From positions 186,001-250,000 of the forward strand of contig NZ_FOGU01000002.1 in the NCBI RefSeq assembly GCF_900111315.1: a stretch of 64,000 bases of DNA. The letters run 5' to 3'. Positions 1 to 9,140 of this stretch are shown piece after piece. The DNA is from Tranquillimonas rosea. GTDB taxonomy: Bacteria > Pseudomonadota > Alphaproteobacteria > Rhodobacterales > Rhodobacteraceae. How positions within the stretch are numbered: position 1 is the stretch's first letter; every line of letters begins with the position of its first letter. A model generated the notes under the pieces. That model was not told the DNA's origin. It did no database searches and saw nothing but the letters and a program-made list of their open reading frames with translations. A program made the translations under genes and the position numbers.

Positions 1-1360
1 CCCACATGCCGAAGCCGGGATCGTGCGGCTTGTGCGGGTAGTCGTCGCGCACCGGGCCCAGGAAGGTGTGCGCCACGTAGCGGAACGAGTACGCCGCCGA
101 GAACAGCGCGCCGATCGTGACGAAGACGGGCAGCACCCAGTGGCTTCCGGCCCAGGTCGTGTGCACGGCCTCTTCCAGCATCATCTCCTTCGAGAGGAAG
201 CCGTTGAACAGCGGGATGCCCGCCATCGACAGCGACGCGACGGTGGCGATCACGAAGGTCACCGGCATCAGCTTGCGCAGGCCGCCCAGCCGCTTGATGT
301 CGCGGGTGTGCGCCTCGTGGTCGACGATGCCCGCGGTCATGAAGAGCGCGGCCTTGAACGTCGCGTGGTTGAGGATGTGGAATACCGCCGCCAGCGCCGC
401 GAACGGCGTGCCAAAGCCCAGAAGCATCGTGATCAGGCCCAGGTGGCTGACGGTCGAGAAGGCCAGCAGCGCCTTCAGGTCGTCCTTGAAGATCGCGATC
501 AGCGCGCCCAGCACCATCGTGATCAGCCCCGCCGTGCCGACGAGATAGAACCAGGCGTCGGTGCCCGAGAGCACCGGCCACAGCCGCGCCATCAGGAACA
601 GCCCGGCCTTCACCATCGTCGCGCTGTGCAGGTAGGCCGAAACGGGCGTCGGTGCGGCCATCGCGTGCGGCAGCCAGAAATGGAACGGGAACTGCGCCGA
701 CTTGGTGAAGCAGCCCAGCAGGATCAGGATCAGCGCCGGCAGGTAAAGCGGCGAGGCCTGGATCGCCTCGCGGTTCTGCAGGATCTCGGTCAGGTCGTAG
801 CTGCCGACGATGTTGCCCAGGATCAGCATGCCGCCGATCAGGGCCAGCCCGCCCATGCCGGTCACGGCCAGCGCCATCCGCGCGCCCTGTCGCCCCTCGG
901 CGGTGTGTTTCCAGTATCCGATCAGCAGGAACGACGACAGCGAGGTCAGCTCCCAGAAGATCAGCAGCACGAGGACGTTGTCGCTCAGGACGATGCCCAC
1001 CATCGCGCCCTGGAACAGCAGCAGGTAGGTGAAGAACTCGCCCATCGAATCCTCGCGCGAGAGGTAGAACCGCGCGTAGATGATGATCAGCAGCCCGATC
1101 CCCAGGATCAGCCCGGCGAAGAACAGGCCCAGCGGATCGAGGAAGAAGTTGGCGTTCATGCCGAGGCCCGGCAGCCACTCCAGCCGCGCCGTCTGCACCT
1201 CTCCGGACAGGACCGCCGGGGCGTTCACCAGAAGCCCGGTCAGCGCCAGAAGCGTCACCAGCCCGGTGGTGATCGAACACGCGCGGCGGCCCGCCTGGAC
1301 CATGAGGCCCGGCAGCAACGCACCGAGAAACGGAAGGGCGACGATCAGAAACAGCGACAT
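1..1360 (-). CDS. phaA: Pha/Mrp monovalent cation/H+ antiporter subunit A, N-terminal part (runs off the left edge)
   Basis: About 453 residues of a polytopic membrane protein are visible, reading off the left edge. It starts MSLFLIVALPFLGALLPG and has the proton-conducting antiporter domain shared with NADH dehydrogenase subunit L. Typical charged residues are present: a Glu in FWELTSLSSF (about residue 137), a Lys in CFTKSAQFPFHFW (220), and the following HAMAAPTPVSAYLHSATMVK stretch. The family exchanges Na+ or K+ for H+ across the inner membrane. The remaining subunit genes are expected beyond the window edge. The ATG at 1358-1360 has only a weak GGGGA upstream; a GTG at 1375 is an alternative start. 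NuoL-like respiratory subunits are the main alternative, but the sequence around the Glu fits MrpA/PhaA better. Confidence 0.85.
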   Translation of the reverse strand, partial: MSLFLIVALPFLGALLPGLMVQAGRRACSITTGLVTLLALTGLLVNAPAVLSGEVQTARLEWLPGLGMNANFFLDPLGLFFAGLILGIGLLIIIYARFYLSREDSMGEFFTYLLLFQGAMVGIVLSDNVLVLLIFWELTSLSSFLLIGYWKHTAEGRQGARMALAVTGMGGLALIGGMLILGNIVGSYDLTEILQNREAIQASPLYLPALILILLGCFTKSAQFPFHFWLPHAMAAPTPVSAYLHSATMVKAGLFLMARLWPVLSGTDAWFYLVGTAGLITMVLGALIAIFKDDLKALLAFSTVSHLGLITMLLGFGTPFAALAAVFHILNHATFKAALFMTAGIVDHEAHTRDIKRLGGLRKLMPVTFVIATVASLSMAGIPLFNGFLSKEMMLEEAVHTTWAGSHWVLPVFVTIGALFSAAYSFRYVAHTFLGPVRDDYPHKPHDPGFGMW

Positions 1361-1580
1361 GTCCCCAATCGGCACGAAATCCGCGCAAGAGGCCAGACCC
1401 AAGGCGTAAAAAAATGGTCTTGGCAGGGCCGGGGTGCGGCGATTGTCGGAAACGTCGTGTCCTGTTCGCCACGCGTGCGCGCGCCCGCGCGCGCGAAACT
1501 GCGTCAGAGCGTCGCGGGTTGGCGGGGCGCACGACCCCCTGCCGATCGGCGTGCATGCCTGCCGTTGCGGCCGCTTCGGC

Positions 1581-1609
1581 TTGAAGCCCGGCCGCGTCGT
1601 TGCTATCTC
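1581..1609 (+). promoter_or_regulatory. Probable sigma70 promoter of the thiamin operon
   Basis: A TTGAAG (1581-1586) and a TATCTC (1604-1609) are separated by exactly 17 bases. Transcription would start near 1616, just where the riboswitch begins. The stretch 1361-1580 between phaA and this promoter shows no gene; it holds only a run of alternating CG near 1477-1495. This is motif reading only. Confidence 0.5.
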
Positions 1610-1615
1610 TGCGTC

Positions 1616-1706
1616 ATCCGTTGGGGTGCCCGTTCGCGCGGGCTGAGAGGCCGCATGCCAACCCATCGAACCTGATCCGGACCATGCCGGCGTAGGGAAC
1701 GGAAGA
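1616..1706 (+). promoter_or_regulatory. TPP (THI-box) riboswitch
   Basis: The core elements of the thiamin pyrophosphate aptamer occur in order: GGGGTGCC (1623-1630), GGCTGAGAGG (1641-1650), ACCC with GAACCTGATCCGG (1661-1680) and CGTAGGGAACGGA (1691-1703). It sits directly upstream of thiD, as expected. Downstream there is a 7-bp hairpin (1715-1721 with 1728-1734). A CTCCTC at 1746-1751 is exactly complementary to the thiD ribosome binding site GAGGAG at 1772-1777. No uridine tract follows the hairpin. I therefore infer control of translation initiation rather than termination. Confidence 0.95.
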
Positions 1707-1780
1707 ACGATGTCAGGCGCCAAATCCGGCGCTTCGTGTCTCCCACTCCTCGCCCATGATCCGTGACGCGTGAGGAGAGT

Positions 1781-2584
1781 ATGGAGACACCGGCGAAGAT
1801 ACTCACCATTGCGGGCTCCGACAGCGGCGGGGGCGCCGGGATTCAGGCCGACATCAAGGCCGCCTCGGCGCTCGGCGTCTATGCGGCCAGCGCGATCACC
1901 GCGATTACCGCGCAGAACACGGTCGGCGTGCAGGCCGTGCAGGCGCTCGACCCCGATCTGGTCGCCGCGCAGATCCGCTCGGTGCTGGACGACATCGACA
2001 TCGGCGCGGTCAAGATCGGCATGTTGGCGACCGCGCCGGTGGCGCAGGCCGTGGCGGAGGCCCTGTCGGGGTTTCACGGCCCGGTCGTGCTTGACCCGGT
2101 GATGGTCGCCAAGTCCGGCGATCCGCTGCTGGCCGACGACGCGGTGCGGGCGATCCTTGCCGGTCTCGTGCCCCGCGCCGACGTGCTGACCCCGAACCTT
2201 CCCGAGGCCGCCCGCCTTCTGGGTACCGGCGTGGCCGCGTCCGAGGCCGAGGCCGCCGCGCAGGGGGGCGAGCTCCTGGTGCTGGGCCCCCGCGCAGTGC
2301 TGATGAAGGGCGGGCATGCGGGCGGCGACGAATGTGCCGATCTGCTGGTCACCGCCGCAGGGACGACCGCGTTCCGTGCACCCCGGCTGCGGACCGCGAA
2401 CACCCACGGCACCGGCTGCTCGCTGTCGTCGGCCATCGCCGCCGAGCTGGCCCGGGGCGCCACGCTGACCGACGCCGTCGGCCGCGCGCAGAGCTGGCTG
2501 CATGGAGCGATTGCCGCCGCCGACGCGTTGTCCGTGGGCAAGGGGCACGGCCCCGTCCATCATTTCCACGAGGTGTGGCGATGA
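1781..2584 (+). CDS. thiD: Hydroxymethylpyrimidine / phosphomethylpyrimidine kinase
   Basis: This 267-residue ribokinase-fold enzyme phosphorylates HMP and then HMP-P to HMP-PP, the pyrimidine half of thiamin. The N-terminal SDSGGGAGIQADIK, the MKGGH motif and the anion-hole GTGCSLSSAIAAEL near the C-terminus are all present. The start is the ATG at 1781; a GTG at 1763 is in frame but lacks a ribosome binding site. The GAGGAG (1772-1777) lies only 3 bases before the ATG, unusually close, and can pair with 1746-1751 in the leader. It is the first gene of the riboswitch-controlled operon, and its stop overlaps the thiO start (ATGA). Confidence 0.97.
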   Translation: METPAKILTIAGSDSGGGAGIQADIKAASALGVYAASAITAITAQNTVGVQAVQALDPDLVAAQIRSVLDDIDIGAVKIGMLATAPVAQAVAEALSGFHGPVVLDPVMVAKSGDPLLADDAVRAILAGLVPRADVLTPNLPEAARLLGTGVAASEAEAAAQGGELLVLGPRAVLMKGGHAGGDECADLLVTAAGTTAFRAPRLRTANTHGTGCSLSSAIAAELARGATLTDAVGRAQSWLHGAIAAADALSVGKGHGPVHHFHEVWR

Positions 2585-3570
2585 CGTACACGGTTCTCGG
2601 CGCCGGTGTCATGGGGCTGGCGGTCGCCGCCGAACTGACGGCGCGCGGCGCAACCGTGCAGCTGTGCGATCCCCACGAGCGGCCGGGCCCGCACGCGTGT
2701 TCGTGGTGGGCCGGCGGCATGCTCGCCCCCGATTGCGAAAGCGAGACGGCCGAAGAGCCGGTCACCCGGCTTGGTCGCGAGGCCGCCGACTGGTGGCAGG
2801 CGCGCGGCGTCGGGGTCGAGCGTCGTGGATCGCTGGTGGTCACGCCGGGGCGCGACCGGGCCGAGCTTGACCGCTTCGCCCGGCGGACCGCGCATCACTC
2901 GTCGCTCGACGCCGAGGCCATCGACGCGCTCGAGCCGGGGCTGGAGCGCCGCTTCTCCCGCGCGCTGCATTTCGCCGACGAGGCGCATATCGACCCCCGC
3001 GCCGCCCTCGCCACCTTGCGCGACGGGCTCGCCGCCGCCGGCGTGCCGCGTGTCGGGATGTCGGGGGACGGCCCCGTGATCGACTGCCGGGGGCTGGCGG
3101 CGCGGGAGGCGCTGTCCGACCTGCGCGGGGTCCGCGGCGAGATGGTGGTGCTTCGCGCGCCCGACGTGCACCTGACGCGCCCGATCCGCCTGCTGCACCC
3201 GCGCCACCCGCTCTACATCGTGCCGCGCGGCGACGGGGTCTACATGCTGGGCGCCACCCAGATCGAAAGCGACAGCCGCGCCCCCGCCACCGCACGGTCG
3301 GTGATGGAGCTGCTCAGCACCGCCTACGCCCTGCATCCCGCCTTCGGCGAGGCGGCGCTGCTGGAAATCGGCGCCGACGCCCGCCCCGCCTTTCCCGACA
3401 ACCTGCCGCGCATCCGTCAGCGCGGCGCCACCACCCACGTCAACGGCCTGTTCCGCCACGGTTTCCTGCTTGCGCCCGCGATGGCGCGGATGACGGCGGA
3501 CTGGCTGCTCGACGGAACACGACCGGAGGTCATGGACGATGAAGATCACCGTCAACGGCGAACAGCGTGA
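2581..3570 (+). CDS. thiO: Glycine oxidase, thiazole pathway
   Basis: This is a 329-residue FAD-dependent amine oxidase. It starts with the dinucleotide-binding motif GAGVMGLAVAAEL, and WWAGGMLAPD matches the conserved GGMLAP segment of ThiO. It oxidises glycine to dehydroglycine (iminoacetate), the nitrogen donor for ThiG. The position between thiD and thiS, with overlaps at both ends (thiS begins at 3539, inside this gene), supports the assignment over a generic D-amino acid oxidase. The protein is cytosolic. Confidence 0.93.
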   Translation: MTYTVLGAGVMGLAVAAELTARGATVQLCDPHERPGPHACSWWAGGMLAPDCESETAEEPVTRLGREAADWWQARGVGVERRGSLVVTPGRDRAELDRFARRTAHHSSLDAEAIDALEPGLERRFSRALHFADEAHIDPRAALATLRDGLAAAGVPRVGMSGDGPVIDCRGLAAREALSDLRGVRGEMVVLRAPDVHLTRPIRLLHPRHPLYIVPRGDGVYMLGATQIESDSRAPATARSVMELLSTAYALHPAFGEAALLEIGADARPAFPDNLPRIRQRGATTHVNGLFRHGFLLAPAMARMTADWLLDGTRPEVMDDEDHRQRRTA

Positions 3571-3736
3571 GGTCGCGGGCCCGACCCTGACCGACGCGCT
3601 CGACGAACTGGGCTATGGCGGCGCGCGCGTCGCCACGGCGCTGAACGAGGGCTTCGTGCCGGTCCCGGCGCGGGGTGAGACGGCGCTGTCCGACGGCGAC
3701 CGGCTGGAAATCCTAGCGCCCCGGCAGGGAGGCTGA
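3539..3736 (+). CDS. thiS: Sulfur carrier protein ThiS
   Basis: This 65-residue ubiquitin-like protein has a beta-grasp pattern (MKITVNGE start) and ends APRQGG. The terminal Gly-Gly is adenylated by ThiF and converted to a thiocarboxylate that donates sulfur to ThiG. It overlaps the end of thiO by 32 bases in another frame and stops one base before thiG, so translation is very likely coupled. Confidence 0.96.
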   Translation: MKITVNGEQREVAGPTLTDALDELGYGGARVATALNEGFVPVPARGETALSDGDRLEILAPRQGG

Positions 3737-3737
3737 C

Positions 3738-4511
3738 ATGCCCACGTTCTACGGCACGCAGGTGGACTCGCGGCTGATGCTGGGCACGGCCCAGTATCCC
3801 TCGCCCGCGGTCCTCGAACAGGCCTTTCGCCGCTCGGGCGCCGGCATCGCTACCGTCTCGCTGCGCCGGGAATCGGCGGGCGAGGGGGCCGGAGAGTCGT
3901 TCTGGGGCCTGATCCGCGATCTCGGCCTGCCGGTCCTGCCGAACACCGCCGGCTGCCACACCGTGCGCGAGGCTGTGACGACCGCGCAGATGGCGCGCGA
4001 GATGTTCGGCACCGACTGGATCAAGCTCGAGGTCGTGGGCCACCCCGACACGTTGCAACCCGACCCGTTCGGGCTGGTCGAGGCGGCGCGCATCCTCTCG
4101 GACGACGGGTTCAAGGTCTTTCCCTACACCACCGAGGACGGCGTGCTGGCCGGGCGGCTGCTGGATGCGGGATGCGAGGTGCTGATGCCCTGGGGCGCGC
4201 CCATCGGGACCGGTCTGGGGCTGAACAACGTCTACGGGTTGCGCACCCTGCGGGCGCAGTTCCCGGACGTTCCGCTGGTGATCGACGCGGGCCTGGGCAT
4301 GCCCAGCCACGCCGCCATGGCGATGGAGCTCGGCTATGACGCGATCCTGCTGAACACCGCCGTCGCCAAGGCCGGCGACCCCGCCGCGATGGCCGAGGGC
4401 TTTGCCCGCGCGCTCGAGGCCGGGCGGCTCGGCTACGAGGCCGACCCGATGGAGCCGCGCGACATGGCCGCGCCCTCGACCCCCGTGATCGGCATGGCGT
4501 TCCTGGAATGA
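3738..4511 (+). CDS. thiG: Thiazole synthase
   Basis: This 257-residue TIM-barrel enzyme forms the thiazole phosphate ring from 1-deoxyxylulose 5-phosphate, dehydroglycine and ThiS thiocarboxylate. The Schiff-base lysine is in the DWIKLEVVG segment. [24 protein letters not shown] and [17 protein letters not shown] are characteristic family blocks. The start follows an AGGGAGG ribosome binding site (3724-3730). It overlaps thiE by four bases. Confidence 0.97.
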   Translation: MPTFYGTQVDSRLMLGTAQYPSPAVLEQAFRRSGAGIATVSLRRESAGEGAGESFWGLIRDLGLPVLPNTAGCHTVREAVTTAQMAREMFGTDWIKLEVVGHPDTLQPDPFGLVEAARILSDDGFKVFPYTTEDGVLAGRLLDAGCEVLMPWGAPIGTGLGLNNVYGLRTLRAQFPDVPLVIDAGLGMPSHAAMAMELGYDAILLNTAVAKAGDPAAMAEGFARALEAGRLGYEADPMEPRDMAAPSTPVIGMAFLE

Positions 4512-5104
4512 CACTCGACCGTTTCTATCCGATCTTCGACGATCCCGCCTGGCTGGTCCGGATGCTGCCGCTCGGCGTGCGGCTGTTCCAGCTGCGGCTC
4601 AAGGACCGGCCCGACCAGGACCTGCGCGACGCGATCGAGCAATCGCACGCGCTGTCCCGTGCGTCCGGCGCGACGATGGTGGTGAACGACCACTGGCGCC
4701 ACGCCATCGACCTTGGCTGCGACTGGGTCCACCTGGGGCAGGAGGATCTCGACACCGCCGACCTGGCCGCGATCCGCAAGGCGGGGTTGAAGCTGGGCAT
4801 CTCGACCCATGACGAAGCCGAACTGGACCGCGCCCTGTCCCTCGCGCCAGACTATGTCGCGCTGGGGCCGGTCTGGCCGACGATCCTCAAGAAGATGAAA
4901 TGGCACGAGCAAGGGCTCGACCGGGTGCGCGACTGGAAGGCGCGTATCGGCGACATCCCCCTCGTCGCCATCGGCGGGTTGAACATCGACCGGGCGCCGG
5001 ACGCCTTCGACGCCGGGGCCGACATCGTGTCGGTGGTCACGGACATCACGCTGAACGCCGATCCCGAGGGCCGTGTCCGTGCCTGGCTGGAGGCCACGAG
5101 ATGA
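4508..5104 (+). CDS. thiE: Thiamin phosphate synthase
   Basis: This 198-residue TIM barrel joins HMP-PP and thiazole phosphate to give thiamin phosphate. Visible signatures are [31 protein letters not shown] (pyrophosphate and Mg2+ contacts), KLGISTH and [10 protein letters not shown]. TenI, a thiazole tautomerase of the same fold, is an alternative for proteins of this length. As the only such gene in a full thi operon, ThiE is more likely. It overlaps thiG upstream and thiF downstream. Confidence 0.88.
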   Translation: MTLDRFYPIFDDPAWLVRMLPLGVRLFQLRLKDRPDQDLRDAIEQSHALSRASGATMVVNDHWRHAIDLGCDWVHLGQEDLDTADLAAIRKAGLKLGISTHDEAELDRALSLAPDYVALGPVWPTILKKMKWHEQGLDRVRDWKARIGDIPLVAIGGLNIDRAPDAFDAGADIVSVVTDITLNADPEGRVRAWLEATR

Positions 5105-6084
5105 GCCGCTATGCCCGCCAGATCGCCGTGCCCGAACTGGGGCAGGCGGGGCAGGACCGCCTGCGCGCCGCGTCGGTGCTGGTTGTCGGTGCCGGGGGGC
5201 TGGCGGCGCCGGTGCTGCAATATCTCGTCGGCGCCGGCGTGGGGCACATCCGCCTCGTCGATCCCGATCGGGTCGAGGACTCGAACCTGCACCGCCAGAC
5301 GCTGTTCCGCGGCACCGACATCGGCACGCCCAAGGCCGAGGCCGCGGCGGCGTCGATGCGGGCGCTGAACCCCGACAGCGCGGTCGCGCCGGTGGTCGAT
5401 ACGCTGGGCCCGGCGAACGTCGCCACGCTGGGGCAGGGCTGCGACGTGGTGCTCGACTGCGCCGACAGCTTCGCCGCCTCCTACGTCCTGTCGGACTGGT
5501 GCCGCGCCGGGGGCGTGCCGCTGGTCAGCGCCTCGGTGATCGGCACGGGCGGCTATTCCGGCGCGTTCTGCGGCGGGGCGCCGTCGCTGCGCGCGGTGTT
5601 CCCCGACCTGCCCGAGCGCATCGGCTCGTGCGCCGAGGACGGCGTGCTGGGCCCCGTGGTCGGCGTGATCGGCGCGGTGCAGGCGCAGCAGGCGCTGTCG
5701 CTTGTCGCCGGGATCGCCCCGTCGCCCCTGGGCCGGGTCGTCAGCTTCGATGCGCTCGGCCACCGTTTCGGCGGTTTCGACTTCCACGCCGCACCCGAAC
5801 CCCAGGGCGCCCCGGCCTTCATCGCGCCCGACGCGATCGGTCCCGAGGATTTCGTCGTCGATCTGCGTCGCCCCGAGGAAGGCCCCATCGCCCATCCTGC
5901 CGCCCGCCGCCTGCCCGTCGACGCGTTCGGGGCCGACGGCCCGGTGCCCGCATCGGGGCAGCGCGCGGTATTTTGTTGCCGGTCCGGCCAGCGCTCGTGG
6001 AGCGCGGCCGACCGCCTGTCCGCCGTCTGGAACGGCGAGATCGCCCTCGTCGCCCTGGGCGACCAATCCGGAGGAGAGACATGA
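5101..6084 (+). CDS. thiF: ThiF/MoeB-family adenylyltransferase fused to a rhodanese-like domain
   Basis: The 327-residue protein has an E1-like ATP-binding fold ([19 protein letters not shown], then [13 protein letters not shown]). It should adenylate the C-terminus of ThiS. From about residue 240 it continues into a rhodanese-like domain ([11 protein letters not shown]) with an active-site-type loop CCRSGQRS, so one protein may both activate ThiS and pass it sulfur. The two CxxC zinc pairs of classical ThiF/MoeB are not seen; only [10 protein letters not shown] remains in that part. The gene lies between thiE and thiY, with a 4-base overlap at each end. The family assignment is firm; the sulfur-transfer role is inferred. 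Confidence 0.9.
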   Translation: MSRYARQIAVPELGQAGQDRLRAASVLVVGAGGLAAPVLQYLVGAGVGHIRLVDPDRVEDSNLHRQTLFRGTDIGTPKAEAAAASMRALNPDSAVAPVVDTLGPANVATLGQGCDVVLDCADSFAASYVLSDWCRAGGVPLVSASVIGTGGYSGAFCGGAPSLRAVFPDLPERIGSCAEDGVLGPVVGVIGAVQAQQALSLVAGIAPSPLGRVVSFDALGHRFGGFDFHAAPEPQGAPAFIAPDAIGPEDFVVDLRRPEEGPIAHPAARRLPVDAFGADGPVPASGQRAVFCCRSGQRSWSAADRLSAVWNGEIALVALGDQSGGET

Positions 6085-7016
6085 GATTTGCCCCCCTATT
6101 CGCCCTCGCGCTGGGCGCCACGCCCGCCGCCGCGCAGGACGACATGACGCTGGTGCTCGACTGGTTCGTGAACCCAGACCACGGCCCGATCGTGCTGGCC
6201 GACGAGCTGGGCTATTTCGCGGAAGAAAACCTCGACGTGGACATCGTCGCCCCAGCCGATCCCGCCGACCCGCCCAAGATGGCCGCGGCGGGCCGCGCCG
6301 ACCTTGCCGTCAGCTATCAGCCGCAGCTGCACCTGCAGGTGGCCGAGGGGCTGCCGCTCAAGCGCGTGGGCACGCTGATCGCCTCGCCGCTCAACTGCCT
6401 GCTGGTGCGGCAGGACGGCCCGGTGCAGGAGATCGCCGACCTCGAGGGCCGCAGCGTCGGGTTCTCGGTCGCGGGAGTCGAGGAGGCACTGCTCGAGGCG
6501 ATGCTGGAACCTGCTGGCCTGTCGATGGACGATGTCGAACTGGTGAACGTCAACTTCTCGCTCGCGCCCGCGCTGATGTCGGGGCAGGTCGACGCGGTGA
6601 TCGGCGCCTACCGCAACTTCGAGCTCAACCAGATGGAGATCGAGGGCGTGCCCGGCCGCTGCTTCTACCTCGAGGAAGAGGGCGTGCCGGTCTATGACGA
6701 ACTGATCTACGTCGCCAACCCCGAGACGATGGATGCCGACATGATCGGCCGCTTCCTCCAGGCGACCGAGCGGGCGACCCAGTACATCGTGAACCACCCC
6801 GAAGAGAGCTGGGAGATCTTCGCCTCGACCTCGACCGAGCTTCAGGACGAGCTGAACCGCAAGGCGTGGACCGACACGATCCCGCGCTTCGCCCTGCGGC
6901 CCGCCGCGCTGGATTCGTCGCGCTACGCCCGGTTCGAGCGGTTCATGGCCGAGGCCGGGCTGATCGACGAGGTCAAGCCGGTCGAGGATCTGGCCATCGA
7001 GATCGGGGGCGAGTGA
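6081..7016 (+). CDS. thiY: Pyrimidine-precursor ABC transporter, periplasmic binding protein
   Basis: This 311-residue protein has a clear signal peptide ([19 protein letters not shown]) followed by an NMT1/ThiY-type binding fold ([19 protein letters not shown]). The family captures formylaminopyrimidine or related HMP precursors for import by ThiXZ. GGAGGAG at 6070-6076 gives a strong ribosome binding site. It overlaps tenA (TGATG), which deaminates such pyrimidines, and shares the riboswitch-led operon with thiZ and thiX, so a pyrimidine ligand is much more likely than nitrate or sulfonate. Confidence 0.9.
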   Translation: MRFAPLFALALGATPAAAQDDMTLVLDWFVNPDHGPIVLADELGYFAEENLDVDIVAPADPADPPKMAAAGRADLAVSYQPQLHLQVAEGLPLKRVGTLIASPLNCLLVRQDGPVQEIADLEGRSVGFSVAGVEEALLEAMLEPAGLSMDDVELVNVNFSLAPALMSGQVDAVIGAYRNFELNQMEIEGVPGRCFYLEEEGVPVYDELIYVANPETMDADMIGRFLQATERATQYIVNHPEESWEIFASTSTELQDELNRKAWTDTIPRFALRPAALDSSRYARFERFMAEAGLIDEVKPVEDLAIEIGGE

Positions 7017-7681
7017 TGTCCTACGGCCAGACCTTCGCGGCCTGGCGCGCGGCGGCCGGCGACGACTGGGACGCCTATGTGCGCCATCCCTTCGTCGCGG
7101 GCCTCGCGGACGGCACGCTGCCGCGCGAGTCGTTCCTGCATTACCTGCGCCAGGATTACGTCTTTCTCGTCCATTTCGCCCGCGCCTGGGCGCTCGGTGT
7201 GACGAAATCGGAGACATACGAAGAGCATACGCTCTGTGCACAGGTTGTGTACGCCCTGCTGCACGACGAGATGCCGCTCCATATCCAGACCTGTGCGGAC
7301 GAGGGGATCGGCCGCCGGGCCCTGTTCGACACCGTCGAGGCGCCCGCCAACCTGGCCTATACGCGCTACGTCCTGGATGCCGGCCATTCTGGCGACCTGC
7401 TCGACCTCTTCGCCGCCCTGGCGCCCTGCGTGCTGGGCTATGGCGAGATCGGCGCCCGCCTCTCCGGCACCGGCGGCCCCTACGCCAAGTGGATCGAGAC
7501 CTATGCCGGGGACGAGTACCAGTCGCTGTGCCGTACCGTCGGCGCGCAGATCGACGCCTCCGTCGCACAACGCATTGGAACCGAACCGGAAAAAAGCCCC
7601 CGCTGGTCGCGTCTGTGCGGCCGGTTCCGGACCGCAACGCAGCTGGAGATCGCGTTCTGGCAGATGGGTCTCGACGGATGA
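7016..7681 (+). CDS. tenA: Aminopyrimidine aminohydrolase (thiaminase II family)
   Basis: This 221-residue all-helical protein is a TenA/THI-4 family member. The catalytic cysteine is C138 in APCVLGYGEIG. RQDYVFLVHFAR and a C-terminal Glu in QLEIAFWQMG match the active-site ring. TenA hydrolyses aminomethyl-aminopyrimidine to HMP, salvaging degraded thiamin. Its place between thiY and thiZ fits the known import-then-deaminate salvage route. It overlaps thiY and thiZ at its ends. Confidence 0.95.
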   Translation: MSYGQTFAAWRAAAGDDWDAYVRHPFVAGLADGTLPRESFLHYLRQDYVFLVHFARAWALGVTKSETYEEHTLCAQVVYALLHDEMPLHIQTCADEGIGRRALFDTVEAPANLAYTRYVLDAGHSGDLLDLFAALAPCVLGYGEIGARLSGTGGPYAKWIETYAGDEYQSLCRTVGAQIDASVAQRIGTEPEKSPRWSRLCGRFRTATQLEIAFWQMGLDG

Positions 7682-8403
7682 TCACCGCCCCCGGCCTGTC
7701 GCTGTCCGGCACTGCCGACATCGCAGGGACGCGGGTCTTCGGCCCGCTGGAAATGCGTGTTCCGGCAGGCCGCTGGACCTGTCTTCTGGGGCCGTCCGGC
7801 GTCGGCAAGTCGACGATCCTGCGGACCTTTGCCGGGATCGACGACGAGGTCGCGCTGGACGGCACCTGCGGGGCCGACGACGGTGCCCCCCTGGCGGGTC
7901 GCGTCGCGCTGATGGCGCAGTCGGACCTGCTGATGCCGTGGCTGACCGTCCTCGACAACGCCCTCCTCGGTGCGCGCCTTCGGGGAGAGACGCCCGACCG
8001 CGACGCCGCCCGCGCCATCCTGTCTCGCGTGGGGCTCGAGGCCCATAGCGACAAGAAGCCGGGCGCGCTGTCGGGCGGTCAGCGCCAGCGGGCCGCTCTG
8101 GCCCGGACGCTGATGGAGGACCGCCCCGTCGTGCTGCTGGACGAGCCGTTCTCGGCCCTCGACGCCGCCACCCGCGCGCGGATGCAGGACCTCGCCGCCG
8201 AGTTGTTGCGGGGCCGCACCGTGCTGCACGTGACCCACGACGCGGCCGAGGCGGCGCGGCTGGGCGAGCGCATCCTGCTGCTGACCGAACACGAGCTTCA
8301 GACCGTCGCCCCCCCCGACACGCCGATGCCCCGCGCCGCGGACGGGGAAGAGACACTGGCCGCGCAGGGCCGGCTCACCCGCTGCCTGCTGGAGGCCGCA
8401 TGA
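7678..8403 (+). CDS. thiZ: Pyrimidine-precursor ABC transporter, ATP-binding protein
   Basis: This 241-residue ABC ATPase has Walker A GPSGVGKST, signature LSGGQRQRAALARTL, Walker B VVLLDEPFSALD and the switch His in LHVTHDAAEA. It sits inside the thi operon with ATGA overlaps on both sides, so it should energise the ThiX permease for uptake of the ThiY ligand. It is cytoplasmic and bound to the inner face of the membrane. Confidence 0.9.
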   Translation: MITAPGLSLSGTADIAGTRVFGPLEMRVPAGRWTCLLGPSGVGKSTILRTFAGIDDEVALDGTCGADDGAPLAGRVALMAQSDLLMPWLTVLDNALLGARLRGETPDRDAARAILSRVGLEAHSDKKPGALSGGQRQRAALARTLMEDRPVVLLDEPFSALDAATRARMQDLAAELLRGRTVLHVTHDAAEAARLGERILLLTEHELQTVAPPDTPMPRAADGEETLAAQGRLTRCLLEAA

Positions 8404-9137
8404 GGGCGGTGCACCTCGCCGGGCCGGCGCTGCTGGTCATCGCGCTGTGGCAGGCGGTGGTTGTGGCGCTGGACATGCCGCCCTTCATCCTGCCGGGACC
8501 TGCCCGCGTGGCGCAGGCGCTCTGGACGTCACGCGTGCTGATCGCCGAGAATGCGGTCGTCACCATCATCGAGGTGCTCGCCGGGCTGGTGCTGGGCGCC
8601 GTCCTGGGCGCGGGGTCGGCCATCGGTCTTGCGGCGTCCGAGCGGGCGCGGCGTCTGCTGCGGCCGATCCTCGTCTTCAGCCAGGCGGTGCCGGTGTTCG
8701 CGCTGGCGCCGATCCTGACGCTCTGGTTCGGCTACGGGCTGGCCTCGAAGATCGCGATGGCGTTGCTCATCATCTATTTCCCGGTGACGTCGGCGTTCTT
8801 CGACGCGCTGATGCGCACGCCGTCGGGCTGGCTGGACCTGGCGCGCGTCATGGGCGCGGGGCGGCGGCAGGTCATGTGGCGCGTCCGTGTGCCCGCGGCG
8901 CTGCCCGGTTTCGTCTCGGGGCTGAAGCTCGCCGCGGTCTATGCCCCCATCGGCGCGATCATCGGCGAATGGGTCGGCGCGTCGAAGGGGCTGGGCTACC
9001 TGATGCTGCTGGCCAACGGACGCGCCAAGATCGACCTCATGTTCGCGGCCCTGCTGGTGCTGGCCGTCTTCACGCTGTTGCTGCATGCTGGCGTGGACCG
9101 CGCGACCGAAGCGCTGCTCAGGCGGCGTACCCGCTGA
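8400..9137 (+). CDS. thiX: Pyrimidine-precursor ABC transporter, permease
   Basis: This 245-residue permease of the binding-protein-dependent family has about six membrane segments and an EAA-type loop (ARVMGAGRRQVMWRVRVPAALPGFVSGLKL) that docks with ThiZ. It is the last gene of the thi operon; its stop lies 4 bases from the stop of the convergent receiver gene, leaving no room for a separate terminator. The ligand is inferred from thiY and tenA context. Confidence 0.9.
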   Translation: MRAVHLAGPALLVIALWQAVVVALDMPPFILPGPARVAQALWTSRVLIAENAVVTIIEVLAGLVLGAVLGAGSAIGLAASERARRLLRPILVFSQAVPVFALAPILTLWFGYGLASKIAMALLIIYFPVTSAFFDALMRTPSGWLDLARVMGAGRRQVMWRVRVPAALPGFVSGLKLAAVYAPIGAIIGEWVGASKGLGYLMLLANGRAKIDLMFAALLVLAVFTLLLHAGVDRATEALLRRRTR

Positions 9138-9140
9138 GCG

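Noticed and set aside
1469-1495. Alternating CG run, possible Z-DNA or hairpin
   Set aside because: It is short, GC-rich by chance expectation here, and not placed at a gene end or clear promoter.
23-1675. A 550-codon plus-strand frame at the left edge
   Set aside because: It is antisense to the antiporter gene and would run into the TPP riboswitch.
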